A model generated the notes under the pieces. It was given only the letters and a program-made list of their open reading frames with translations, had not been told where the DNA came from and ran no database searches. Shown here piece by piece: positions 12,701 through 22,570 of a stretch of DNA of 64,000 nucleotides (its first letter is position 1; each line of letters opens with the position of its first letter). The stretch lies in assembly GCA_000310025.1 (NCBI GenBank), contig FN649755.1:716003-780002 (forward strand), given 5' to 3'. A program made the position numbers and the translations under genes. Source of the DNA: Ectocarpus siliculosus. Lineage: Eukaryota > Sar > Phaeophyceae > Ectocarpales > Ectocarpaceae.

Positions 12701-15624
12701 CAACGGCTGAAAGTGAACCTTTCAAACCAGGGGTAGGGTGGTTACGGCAGTAGCGCTCTTGTAGACAAGACCTTAGGTTGCGAAGCGGATGCGAATGAAA
12801 TTTTCACAGCAGGGGTACAAGCGAAGACAAGAGATTTTTTTTTCTGGTAGATTTCTCTTCTAATTTGAAGGTAGCTAGAGAATTTTCATAGCAATGCTCT
12901 TTTTTTGTAGATATGGCTTCTAGTTGACAGGCTCGTGGGAGTGAATATTTGAAACAGAGGTAGGTGGTTGCGGCAATGTACCCTCTTAGTAGGCACGGCC
13001 CCAATTCTGAAGTCCGTTGGGAGTTTTTCAAAGCAGTGGTACGGCGATTGCGACAGCAGTACTCTTCTCGTAGACGAGGCTCTAGTTTACAAGGCAGGCA
13101 GAAGTGAAATATTGACACAAGGGGGAATATGGTTATGACAGCAGTGCCCTTTTTTTTCACAAGCGGCTGAGAGCGAACTGTCAAATCAGGATTAAAGTGG
13201 TTACTACAGCAGTCCTCAATTTTGTGGACGACCCTCCTTGCTACGTTTTTGTAGACAAGGCTCGTAATCAGAAGTCGGCTGAGAGGGAAGTTTTCAAGGC
13301 AGGTGTGTGTGATTGCGACAGCAGCACCCTTCTTTTGGCAAAACTCTAGTCAGCGAGTTGGCTGGGAGTGAAGTCTCTACGACAGCAGTATGGCCCAAGG
13401 CTCTAGTTCGCAAGGTAGGCAGGAGTGAAATTTTCACAGTAGGGGAAATGCGGTGATGTCATCAGTGCTCTTTTTTGAAGGCTGGTGAGAGTGAAAGTTT
13501 TGAAACAGAATTGGATTGTTGTGTCAGTATTGCTCTCCTGGCAACCTCCTTGTAGGCAAGGCTCCGATTCAGAAGTCTGCTGGGAGAGAAGTTTGCAAAC
13601 GAGGTGTGTGGTGATTGCGACCGCAGTAACCTTCTAGTTAGACAAGGCTCTAGTTCACAAGGCGACTGGGAGTGAAATTTTCTAAGCAGGGGTAACGTGG
13701 TTACAACAGCGGGGCACGATACCCTAGTGGACAAGTTGCCTGGGAGTGAAGGTTTTGAAGCGGAGGTACAATGGTTACGACAGCAGTCCTCTTCTTGCCC
13801 AGGAGGTTCTAGGGGATAAGGCGGCTGAGGGTGAAGGTTTCATGATATGAACTAGTCGCCGCTGTAGCTGGCGAGACGGTTGGGAGTGAGCTTTTCACAG
13901 GAGGGGTAGGTGTACGCCAAGACGTGCTGTAATGGACAAGCGGAGGATATCCGATTCGCACAAGGTCGTTACCGCAAGCTTGCCCTGGCCTTGGGCTTTT
14001 GCTTTGCTGTTGAAAGAGATTCTGCATTTTCCAATATTCACGGCAAGAGCTGCACCACTTCGATGGATGCATTATGCATTCGCCGTCTCAAGCGAGATTA
14101 TCCCGGTCAGTACAGGCGCGAAAAAATGGTCGAACCACGAAGGGCATGAAATGAACCAGCGATCTCACCCCCGGACACCCCCCCCCACTGCTGTTCATGG
14201 ATATCCCTTGGTATATGTGCCAGTTTTGTCAAGTGCTACCATGGAGTGAACGAGGGATCGCTGTTCCCGTTGAAACAAGGCCTCCTCTTCATGAAACCCG
14301 CGCTGTTTTTGCCTAGGACCGACATCCAAGAGGTACGCTGTTTGTTGTCATCCATTGTGCTAGGTTTTGTATGGGGGATCCATCCTATTGTACTAAAATT
14401 GGTTTAGTATAAGAGCTTCAATTGTACTTGGTTCTGTACGGGTGCGGCTATTTTACTGGCGTAAGCATATGCGCACTATTGGAAATATCTACATCTTGCT
14501 GTAGCATGCAATTTGGAAAGATCTACATCTTGTTGGACCACAACCACACGCACCAACCCTCCAAATCATACATTCCGTACCACATTGTACCGTCCCAGGT
14601 GGTGTGCGGCCGCGGGGGCTCCGCGACGACGCGGTACGTGGACTTGGTGGTGGGGCTTGAGGCGGAGGACGACGACGGGGAACCCGTCGCCAAGCAGCAG
14701 CAGGAGTTCTCCAACATCGACAGGGACGCCCTGCCCAGCCTGCAGGCATGTGTACCGAACAGGCTGCATGACGACGACTGATCCCACACCCCCTTGACTG
14801 ATTCGCAAGTCCAGACCTCGATTTATCGGCAGGAAAGCGGCGACGGCGCCGACAATGGCGGGGGGCTTCGGAACTGCCGGCTAATCGAGAGGGGTCACGC
14901 CGGCCTTGTTCGGAAAATTAGCGGGGGGCGATTCTTTCCCATCCCCTCTCCGGTCCTAGAAGTGTTGCCACATGTTCCCTTCGCCATATCGACGATGTCA
15001 GAGCAAATTCAAGTTCAAACTATAACTCGGTCATGATGTGTCAAGGCCATATATTTACCTCAACTAGAGGTGTGGTATCGTAAGCTTCCTACGGTATGCG
15101 TTTTGCTCGTGTAGACTTTGGGTGGACGCAGGACATTCTCTTTCGCCTTGTGTGTTGTTTCGGGTGGGGTGGAAATCATCGTAGGGCATAACACCTGGCG
15201 GCCAGCTGTTGGCTTGTCCTGCTTCCTGCTTTATGTTTTCATCTTAGATCCACCCTAATTTTCATGAGTCAACTCCGGAGGTATCACGTATATCACCCAA
15301 TACGTTGTTTCCCGCACGATTTCACCACCACGGCGTGCCAGAGCTACATCCAGGATGCTCTCGTGGCACCCCGGCAACGCGAGGCTAAACAGGAAGCACA
15401 GGCCGCCGCATCCGCTCAGCAGCAACAGAAGGCTGCCACCTGCACCGTTGCAACGGGAACAATGTTGCCCGCTCCGGCGACCGCTACGAACGCGGGGGGC
15501 TCCGCGGAGGGTGCCGCGAAGGTACCTCAGGAGGACGAAGAAGAAGAGGAGGACGACGGCGATGCGGAGGTGAACGGTTGCCGTTGCTGTTGGTGGAGAT
15601 GGAGGTGGCGTTGTTGTGGTGTGT

Positions 15625-15709
<85 letters not shown>

Positions 15710-16511
15710 CGTCGTTGTTGTTGTAATTTGTTGTGGAAATTTGTTGTTGAAATTGTTGTTGTTGTTGTTGTTGTTGTTGTGCTTGCCATGTGCAAGGTCA
15801 TAAGCACTAAGCTGCCAGCTTCATACCCTTGGTAACCACAGGTAGCGTAGCCTCGCTGGGTGCAGGGGTAGGTTAACACTAACCCACAGTTGATGCTCCA
15901 GGTACGCTTATTTCAGCGGCACTCGTGTGCAGCATTTACGACCTGTGCGATTCCGCCGACCAGTACGTTCACTCGTACTTTTATGGCGAAACATGGGTCA
16001 CGAAAGACCATGTGTGTAGCCCCTAACCGTTATTGTACACTTACTCTCTTCTTCCGATCCATCCGCACTTGACTTGACCCGTATTCAGTCCGACGAGGAT
16101 TTTGCCCCCCGTGGGGGGGACGCAGATAGCAACGACGATAGCGACAGCGACAGCGACAGCAGCAGCGACGACGACGAGGACGACAGTGATGCTGATGGTG
16201 GTGGTGGCAGCGAGAGCGATGATGACGGGGGGGCCGCAGCTAGGGCCGAGGCCCTGAGAGAGCTCGACGAGCTCGCGAAGGAGGCCGGCGGCGGCGGTGG
16301 CAGCGGTAGCGGCGGCGGTAGCGGTCGTAGCGGCGGTGGTGGTGCCAGTGCCGAACTTCTCGCAGACGGCGGCAACGGCGGCCTCAGCGGGAAGAGAAAG
16401 AAGCGGCCTGTAGACGAGGGCGTGCAAAGACAAGACCACGACAACGACGACGCTGATGACACTGAGAGCGACGGGGATCGAGGAGGTCGCCCGCGCAAGA
16501 TGCAGAGATAG
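3724..16511 (+). CDS. Rtt106/SSRP1-family histone chaperone, nine exons
   Basis: Predicted nuclear histone chaperone that would bind H3-H4 through a tandem PH module. Exons: 3724-3862, 6422-6680, 7584-7698, 8860-8940, 10359-10450, 14224-14332, 14599-14745, 15342-15569, 16089-16511. All phases match, giving 530 codons plus TAG. Residues 1-47 form a short helical N-terminus. Residues 91-107 (LENVQLLQPRGRFDLVF) match the start of the first PH domain of Rtt106/SSRP1. Residues about 229-314 match the second, including NEGSLFPLKQGLLF and RYVDLVVGL. From about residue 370 the chain is acidic (E/D runs, then SD repeats), with KRKKRP near the end. The SSRP1 N-terminal domain and HMG box are missing, so Rtt106-like architecture fits better than SSRP1. 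Eight introns use GT-AG except the one after exon 7, which uses GC. A small extra exon cannot be excluded. Confidence 0.82.
3816..4290 (+). repeat. Tandem duplication of the exon 1/intron 1 border
   Basis: Three copies begin at 3816, 4035 and 4223 with CCTGTCGATC. The first contains the real end of exon 1 and its donor (GTGAGA at 3863). The second keeps a degenerate exon end and a GTGAGA. The third keeps an almost intact exon end, but its donor has become GC. Copies 1 and 2 are 219 and 188 bp; copy 3 is partial. Confidence 0.88.
4589..4742. mobile_element. Small MITE-like element in intron 1
   Basis: About 154 bp with imperfect terminal inverted repeats. The left end is GTGGGCCCTCAACAGCGCCG; the right end, reversed, reads GTGGGGCCTCAATAACGCCG. 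No target duplication is clear. Confidence 0.5.
4871..5341. repeat. Large inverted repeat (hairpin) in intron 1
   Basis: Left arm 4871-5046 and right arm 5166-5341 are both 176 bp and near-identical inverted copies, with only a handful of mismatches seen by eye. The spacer is 119 bp. A short AAATCACACA/TGTGTGATTT palindrome sits at the inner edge of the right arm. As part of intron 1 it would fold into a long duplex in the pre-mRNA. Confidence 0.92.
5515..5965 (+). repeat. Two-copy direct repeat in intron 1
   Basis: Blocks from about 5515 and about 5785 share GCGAGCAT-CAGCAATAA-AGTCGTT, the phrase TTCTCTTGAAACTGCTGTTG and GGTTGTCTCTTGGT. The spacing is about 270 bp and the copies have diverged. 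Confidence 0.75.
6033..6421 (+). repeat. Four-copy minisatellite at the end of intron 1
   Basis: Units of about 95-103 bp start with TTTTTCGCCGGAGGCATC or close variants near 6033, 6129, 6227 and 6330. The last unit runs directly into the TTTCATTTCCAG acceptor of exon 2. Confidence 0.85.
7105..7640 (+). repeat. Duplicated acceptor and start of exon 3
   Basis: The block around the exon 3 acceptor (GGCCAATCAG followed by GTTACCACGACCAGAGGGCT) occurs three times, near 7109, 7287 and 7573. Only the last is followed by the open exon; the first two have lost the reading frame. Confidence 0.82.
7651..8030 (+). repeat. Duplicated end and donor of exon 3
   Basis: Three copies of the exon 3 end plus donor begin near 7651, 7793 and 7941. 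Each contains a CTCAAG-AGC-GTGCCCTTC-type stretch and a GT-rich donor, then CCAACCCGGAAGA. The first is the functional one. Confidence 0.82.
8036..8352 (-). mobile_element. tRNA-derived SINE
   Basis: Read on the minus strand, the 5' head (8352 to about 8280) resembles a tRNA: an A-box-like TGGTCTAGTTGG, then an exact B box GGTTCGAATCC inside a CGGG...CCCG-type T arm. A second A-box-like stretch, TGGCCAAGTGGATAGCGC, follows in the body. The element ends in a poly(A) tail, seen as the T run at 8038-8051. It would be transcribed by RNA polymerase III and mobilised by a LINE. No clear target-site duplication is seen. A degenerate tRNA gene is a less likely reading because the element has a body and a tail. 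Confidence 0.75.
8690..8722 (+). repeat. (ACA)n tail fragment shared with SINE family 2
   Basis: The phrase AATGTGAAGACAACGACAAC recurs at the 3' end of the elements at 39637-39866 and 55727-55799. The upstream sequence here does not match those elements clearly. Confidence 0.4.
9985..10048 (+). repeat. Dispersed repeat, copy 1
   Basis: A block containing TCTTGCGTCGCCCCCG, CACCTATCTCCCGAAAGGGG and AGCCTTGT is found inverted at 55936-56015. It is noncoding and of unknown class. Confidence 0.65.
11290..13900 (+). repeat. Minisatellite array filling intron 5
   Basis: Roughly 25-30 degenerate units of about 75-110 bp. Recurrent phrases are CGACAGCAGTCCTCTTCTTG, TAGACAAGGCTCTAGTT, CAAGGCGGCTGGGAGTGAA and TTTCAAAGCAGGGGTACGG. 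The array is interrupted at about 12050-12470 by a different block that also occurs near 33333-33660. Many units carry a pyrimidine stretch followed by TAG, resembling a weak splice acceptor. No open frame is conserved. Confidence 0.88.
15624..15708 (+). repeat. (GTT)n microsatellite in intron 8
   Basis: About 28 GTT/TTG triplets; a second shorter run lies near 15750-15780. Both are within intron 8 of the chaperone gene, so they are not translated in the model given. Confidence 0.95.
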
Positions 16512-19285
16512 ATGGACGGAAGGGCACAAAGCTTCGAGCCTTTTTTTCACTTCTGCTTGTGTTTGTTTTTGTCTCGTTACGAGTCGAGTCCAAAGACAGA
16601 GGAAGAGTCCAACGTTTCTTGCATCATTTTTGCTTCTTGTCGGTGTTGGCGTTCGTTGTTGTCTTGCTGCCGGCCGAGTAGGGAGTTCCGACATCCTGGT
16701 AGTAGCTCCGGTGTCGGATCTCAGTGTGAATAGTACAAAGGACGAAGGCCGCCCAGCGGGACCAGCGGTCGCAAAACTCTCTTCACTGCGCGAAGCGTTC
16801 AACAGAAGCCCCGCGAAGGGTTTTGTTCGAGTCCCAACCGGTCGTCCTAGGACTTCAGGTTCCTCTTCCTCGGTGGCCATGGCCCGGGCAGGAGCCACAT
16901 GCTCTACGCTGAGGTCTTCGGAGGACGAATCGGACGACAAAGTTGGAGGAAATAAAATTTGAGGTATCTTGGCTCTACAGCTTCGTCAAACCGTGTTAAA
17001 TGCCGCTTTGGCATCCAATAAGACTGGCGACACACATGTCACATCAATAGCTTCGACCGAACTGATTGCGGGGCGAAATGCCACAGATTTCGGCAGACCC
17101 CTCTGCGCGCGTTTGGGCGTAGTCTATTGATTTCTCGATGCCAGCCGGTGCGCAGTAGACTCTCGGGTACGCATCTTGTTCGCGGTGTTGTATTTGTCGA
17201 CAGTAGGAAGACAAGATAACAACGCCGGACAGCACGGATGGGTGAGAGAAATCGACCCGAGAATCGCAGTGTTCACAAGCGATCCTAGACTCTCGCTCTG
17301 AGGAAGAATCAAGCGTACACACAACAGTGCCATGCCGCAAAGATGAAAGCGCGGCACAAGCGAGAGAGGTAGGTGCTGGTCGAATGGTGAGCGTTCGTGC
17401 GGAGGGCACGCTCGATGGTGAGAAATCGAAGGAAGAAGAACGTCTGTGTTTCTATCTTAGGATCGAGCGCGCTAACTGACTGACCAATGAAAAGATGGCA
17501 GTCTCAGTGCGGTTGAACACACAAAATGCTTCTTTAGGCCATGACCTGTGATTCCATGAGGGGAAGGTGATGCTACTCTTACCGTACTAACGACAGATTT
17601 GTTTTTACCCACGGACCTGTATCCCGCCGGGGGAAATCCGACCCGCGCTGCTGCGCGCAGGGGTCTGCAATGACCAAGTCCCCACATGGTACTCGAAGAT
17701 TGAAATATGCTGTAGGCAATACACCCCAATGGTTATGCTAGACACCAACCAAAGGATGTACGGACTTCGTACCATTTTTCGTTCCCCCGCCTTCGAAAAA
17801 AAAGGGAAGGGTGGGAGGGAAAAAGAAACTCACTGTAGCAGTCCATGTGTTTCTGACCCACCTACCAGTATGTACTTGCCAGCGCCTCAATTTGGCGTGT
17901 CACGTAGTCCGTAGTCCTCTCTCGCGCTCACATCCGTAACGACCTACGACTTTGGCGCACCTCTGGCCTGTGCTCTCTCCGCTCTACTTGCGATCAGAAA
18001 ATGGCAACATGGAATGATGGGGGCACGCGAAATCTGCTCTACCGTACGTGTGCCAATTCCTGGTTTTCCAATGCTATGATGCGTTACAAACTCTTTCGGT
18101 TCAAACGAAACGTCACTTGATTGGTCTCCGACGACAAACTTTGCTACTAAAGAACAAAAAAGCCTTTTCCTAGTGCCCAAATAATCCCCACGCACACAAA
18201 ATCATTCCACACCTCTGCATCAGCAACTGCAGCCAACCCGCTACTATTGTTGACAACATGGGTGTGTTCGGTCGTTCCCTGGGATGGCTCAGGACTGCCG
18301 CCGTCAGCATTTTGCGAACTCCGTTGAGATGTGAGTGCCGTCATTGGTATGCTAGACCGAACAGCGCGCTAAAGTCTACAGTATGTCCATTCGGTACCGA
18401 AAACCTCCGCATGACATTATTGACTTCCAAACGCCCCTCATGGCAATTGTGTCTCGAGGAATTCGATGCTTGGGCAGTTCAATGCAGTATATCTATGTGA
18501 GCCTTTATTGCATTACTGTAATAAACACTAACGGCGCGTCTTTTCTCCCCGTCATCACTCTTGAAAATATCACGCCCGCCGCACCAGAGCCCAAGGCCAT
18601 CAGGGCGTTGTCTGCTTGATGCTCGAGGAGGACTGCTCGCCGTCTTTCCTTCCCTCGAAGATACTCCGAGCCGACGAAGCGGCGGTGTTCGTGGTCGCCG
18701 TGGTCGCCGTGGTCGTCATGGTCTTGGTGAAGCGGTACATGCATACTGTAGTGACTGCAGTTCTCTCTAGTTTGCCATTTTATTCAGTACTACTGGGTAC
18801 CCTGACGAATACGTGTGTTGAGTAGATTTTCATGGTGTCGTACTTGAACAAGACGTTTTGTAACTGAAACATACTGTAGACTAGACTGAGTTTTGTTACC
18901 GAACGACAACAGCGTTGGATTTTCCTTCAACCACTGACGTCATTCTGTAGCCTATCGACAAGAAGGGGGGCGCGAATTACTTTTGATGCCGCGTCTTTGA
19001 CCCTCCATTGTGGTGCGGCACGGTTTCATTGCCATCACCGTGATTCTCAGCCGCGATGTACACGCACACCAGCTGTGGAAAATAGGTCAACAGACTATGT
19101 ACATCTCTTGAAGTTGATGTTGGCCTTGTTCGATAGAGCGTGGTTTATGTACATAAATTTTTCGTCACGTAGAATCTGTGAAAAAGTGCATACAATGATC
19201 ATGACGGCAGTCCTTCGACAATATGATGCTGATATCCGGTGCTCAAAAAAGGTGGAGGCGCGGTGGCCGGTTCCTTGAAGACCAG
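16512..19285. other. 3' UTR/flank of chaperone gene and unassigned region
   Basis: The sequence right after the TAG at 16509-16511 is presumed 3' UTR; no polyadenylation site is certain. The block from about 17140 to 17640 is repeated at 34178-34656 as the end of the segmental duplicate. An open stretch at 18619 (MLEEDCSPSF, then a V/A-rich hydrophobic run) and an opposite-strand stretch at 18505-18744 look mildly protein-like, but neither can be placed in a gene. Confidence 0.45.
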
Positions 19286-22160
19286 GTTTGTGACGAGTAC
19301 GGTGCTGATGAGGACGAGGAAGACGAACAAGATGCCGCCGCCACCGCGCAAGAGGCTGCAGAGGAGGTGCGTCAAGATCAGACGGTGACGTTTATCAACG
19401 AGTGTGGAATCTGGCATTGATCCATTGTTCCAGCAAGTTCGATTTCCGATGTTCATGATCGACGCTGTTGACAGTCTTCTTCTACTTCTCCTCACGTTCG
19501 ATTATCATCCGTGTGTGCGAGGTCCTGCTTTAACGAGCGCGTGGCCGCCCTGGAGAAAGAGAATTCGACCCTGCGGTCGTTGAACGAGCGTCTTGACGGG
19601 GAGGTGTCGGCACTTCGGGGCCAGCGGGAGCTCGCAGAGGTGTGTGTATCTCACGATTTTCCCACGCTCTGAGAGAGAGCTGAGGTGGCTTGCGGAAATA
19701 AATCGCCATTGGCCTGGTCTTGGAAAGCGCTTATGCAGATATAGGTTAAAGTGTCTGCTGGAACTCCAAACTTTCACGCAAGATCCAATTGTGACTGTGG
19801 AGTGACCAACGCTAGCGCCTCACGCTTCCGGCCATCCCGTCCTTAACCTGGGGTTGAACAATGACGTGACCAGGCCGCACTGGAGCTGGCCAGCCACCAC
19901 TCAGGTGACCAACTGAGGGATCATGCCCAGGTAAGGGCGGTGAAGGGTTGAGTGTTGTCGGGTTCCAACACAGTAGGTGCCTGTGTTTATGACGTGGCTC
20001 GCTGTGTTGTTATTGTATTTGTTTCTGCTGTCTGCACGGGTGCGTATTGTAGATGCCGTTGATTTCGCTTTCACCGTGGGATAACTACCCATATGTCGCT
20101 TTTTATAGTCACGACCAGAGATGAATTGCCAAGATAGCTACACACAGTAGTTCCGACAGGTGCGATTAGTAGAATACAGTACTCTTCTTCCACGAGACGC
20201 TCTGAAGTCGGGACATCTCTTGGGCATTGCTCGAACTTTTCTTTCTCTCAAGCAGGCGGTTGAGAGGCTTGAGGGTGTCAACCAAGAGGTTTTGGGCCAA
20301 CTCGAAGAAGAGCAGCGACAGCGCATCGTGTCCGAAAGGGCCACGCAAACTCAGCGGGAGGCGCACAGGTGGGTGCATCGCAGGGTCTGTTTGTTGGGTA
20401 GTTGGTCACCCCACCATGGCGGTAATGCATCGCGACAGCGGCAGTGGTGCACGTAGCATTTTGTTGTCGTTGTTGTTGCGGTCGTTGTTGTTGTCTTCAC
20501 TTCGATAAACGTTGTCTTCACAAGAAAACCGTCCCATTCTGCCTCTGCTCCGTACCACCACAAATCCGTACTGGTGAGAGGTTGAGGCGCACGAGGTCTC
20601 CAATGTTGGTAGAGCTGATCTTGACGAAGAACAGGCAATGGTGTATCGAAATAACTGCAGAGGTAAGTAAGAAAGGGAGCACCGATGGCCATCATTTGGA
20701 ACTGACGCAATGGTGAAACCACGGCAAGCTTTAGGTGATCCGCCAATATGTGACATAGAGGTCGTCATGCACCTGATTAGCGGCAAGGCATAACGTTAAG
20801 AGCTTCTCGCTCCTGTGGTCCAGCCTCTCCTATTTTCCCTCGTTGTTCCTTACTCGTGCTCACAGGAACGAAGTGGCAGCAATGCAGCGGAGGCAACAGG
20901 AGGAACTCGCTTCCGAGCGTCAGCAGCACCAGGAGATCCTGGCTCAAGGGCTCGAGCCGCTCGCCACCAGCAACAGCGACAATGCCGTATTGGCGGAGCA
21001 GGCTGCGGCCGCGGAGCGTACTTCCGAGGAATTGCGCGGGTGCGTGCTATAGCAGTGCCCCGATAACTCGTGGTGAGGAATTCTATGTAAGTGACACTCG
21101 TAGACAACAAAACTCCGTCGAGATTCTTTGCTGCTGTGCCATCACCTCTCTTTCTCTCCCTTCTTCGGTCTCCACCGCAACAATAGATCAAGCGGTGGCG
21201 ATGAGGAAGGCAGTACAGTGTCAGGAAGAGCAGGAGCTGACTGCTGGTCGCCTGAAGGAACAACACCAGAAGAGGCTGGCTGCAGTCCAGGAACAGCTAG
21301 CTGCCAGCCAGGGCGTAAACTCCTTGTTGAGCGAGCGGGCTGCGGCCGCGGAGCACAAGGCCGGCCAAATGCGCCGGTGCGTCACACAGGTCGACCTCTT
21401 GCTCCGCGGCCGCAGCTCGCTCCCTCAACACGGCGTTGTCGTTGTGGCTGTTGGCCGGCGGTTCCTGGACGGCAGCCAGCCTCTCCTGGTGCTGCTCGTT
21501 CAAGCGAACGGCAGCCAGCTCCTGCGCTTCCTGCCGCTGCGCTGCCTCCCTCCTTGCCACCACTTGCTCTTTATTGTTGCGGTTATGGCACAGGGGCAAT
21601 GAGTGACGCCGAAGTGCTGTTGTCCACGCGTAGCACGTAAATGTAGTCGAAACAGTCAATGTTCGGGGCACTCGTGCCCCGAACATTGGATGACCATTCT
21701 AAGCGATACGCGTACAGTAGGCAAACCTCATTCGACCGAGGTGATGTCCGCCTACGCTCCTCTCTTGTGTGGGCGTTGTCGTCCCAAGAAAACTGTTCTC
21801 CACGATGTTTTCGATAGAGTGATCCTCTTGAACGTTTGGACGCGTTTTCGAGATCAATCCCTTGCGTCGCTCGTTGCCTTCTATCAGGTTTCCAAGCGTT
21901 CCTCAAATCTATTCGAATCCATTCTCCGCCCTTTTTGCAGTCCCTGGGCTTGACTGCCAGCACCCACCGTCCAACTCACAACCCAGTCACCTTTAAACAT
22001 GCATTCCTACCATTCATTTGTCCTGATAGAGCCGAGGAAGAGAGGGCGGCAATTGCCGACACCAACATGGAGGGACTGGAGAATCGTTTGGAGGCGGCAG
22101 CGCTTCGTGAGGAACACCTCCGAGCCGAGCTGAACAAACAGTTGCGTCTCAATCGTTCGC
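19286..22160 (+). CDS. Candidate multi-exon coiled-coil protein
   Basis: No family is recognised. A series of short exons encodes charged, heptad-like helices: 19286-19366 (acidic, Ala-rich), about 19522-19639 (NERVAALEKENSTLRSLNER), 19874-19930, 20253-20368 (GQLEEEQRQRIVSERA), 20866-21039 (MQRRQQEELASERQQHQE), 21187-21376 (EEQELTAGRLKEQHQKRLA) and 22030 to about 22160 (EGLENRLEAAALREEHLRAE). Most are bounded by good AG acceptors and GTG/GTA donors. Phases agree for 19874-19930 through 20866-21039 and for 21187-21376 into 22030. They disagree at 19366/19522 and 21039/21187, so a microexon is missing there or the gene is damaged. The start codon and the end were not found. A further exon-like stretch lies at 22335-22425. 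Confidence 0.5.
21187..21581. repeat. Inverted duplication of a coiled-coil exon
   Basis: The exon at 21187-21376 has an inverted copy at about 21386-21581. On the minus strand that copy encodes a clearly homologous helix (EAQELAAVRLNEQHQERLAA, then ERAAAAEQE). The CAACAATA sequence before the exon is also present before the inverted copy. The two arms are only about 10 bp apart. Confidence 0.88.
21658..21687. repeat. Perfect 30-bp interrupted palindrome
   Basis: Arms AATGTTCGGGGCAC and GTGCCCCGAACATT are perfect inverted repeats of 14 bp around a 2-nt centre, in an intron of the coiled-coil gene. Confidence 0.9.
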
Positions 22161-22570
22161 CCCGCCCCTCGTCTCGACGCGTTTCCTGCGAAATACTGCT
22201 GTCGTTCGCCCCATCCATGCACTGTTGAGGTCAATCGGGTATACCAGGTAAGCATTCGCTTGCTCCGCGCAAGGTAACCATCCCGTGACAAATATGGCCT
22301 CGACCAATTCCGTGCTTTCCCCTTTGTTTCACAGTGGGAGGGCAACGACAGAAACAGGGCAGCTGGGAGCGCCGACGTTCAACTTGGACGACACCCAGGC
22401 TTCTGCAACCCCAAGCAACATAAAGGTGGGTAGTGGTAATGTTGACGTATTTTATTCCTGGTTTGGCTGAAACGTAAATGGTCGATGCTGGGCGTTCCCT
22501 GTGTGTGTCTCATGATCCAGTATTATATTGAAAGACGGATGTAGACACACCTCAAGTTGCAAACAAAGTA

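Noticed and set aside
15484-15879. Long polyglutamine and polycysteine/polyvaline reading frames on both strands
   Set aside because: They are translations of the (GTT)n microsatellite in intron 8; the spliced chaperone frame skips it.
16085-16940. Open frames antisense to the acidic last exon of the chaperone
   Set aside because: They are shadows of the Asp/Ser/Gly-rich coding frame; the minus-strand translations are Ser/Val runs without domains.
17044-17409. Minus-strand 121-codon ORF conserved at 34234-34440
   Set aside because: The similarity follows from the segmental duplication of the whole 3' flank; amino-acid changes are not reduced relative to neutral expectation as far as can be judged by eye, and no domain is seen.
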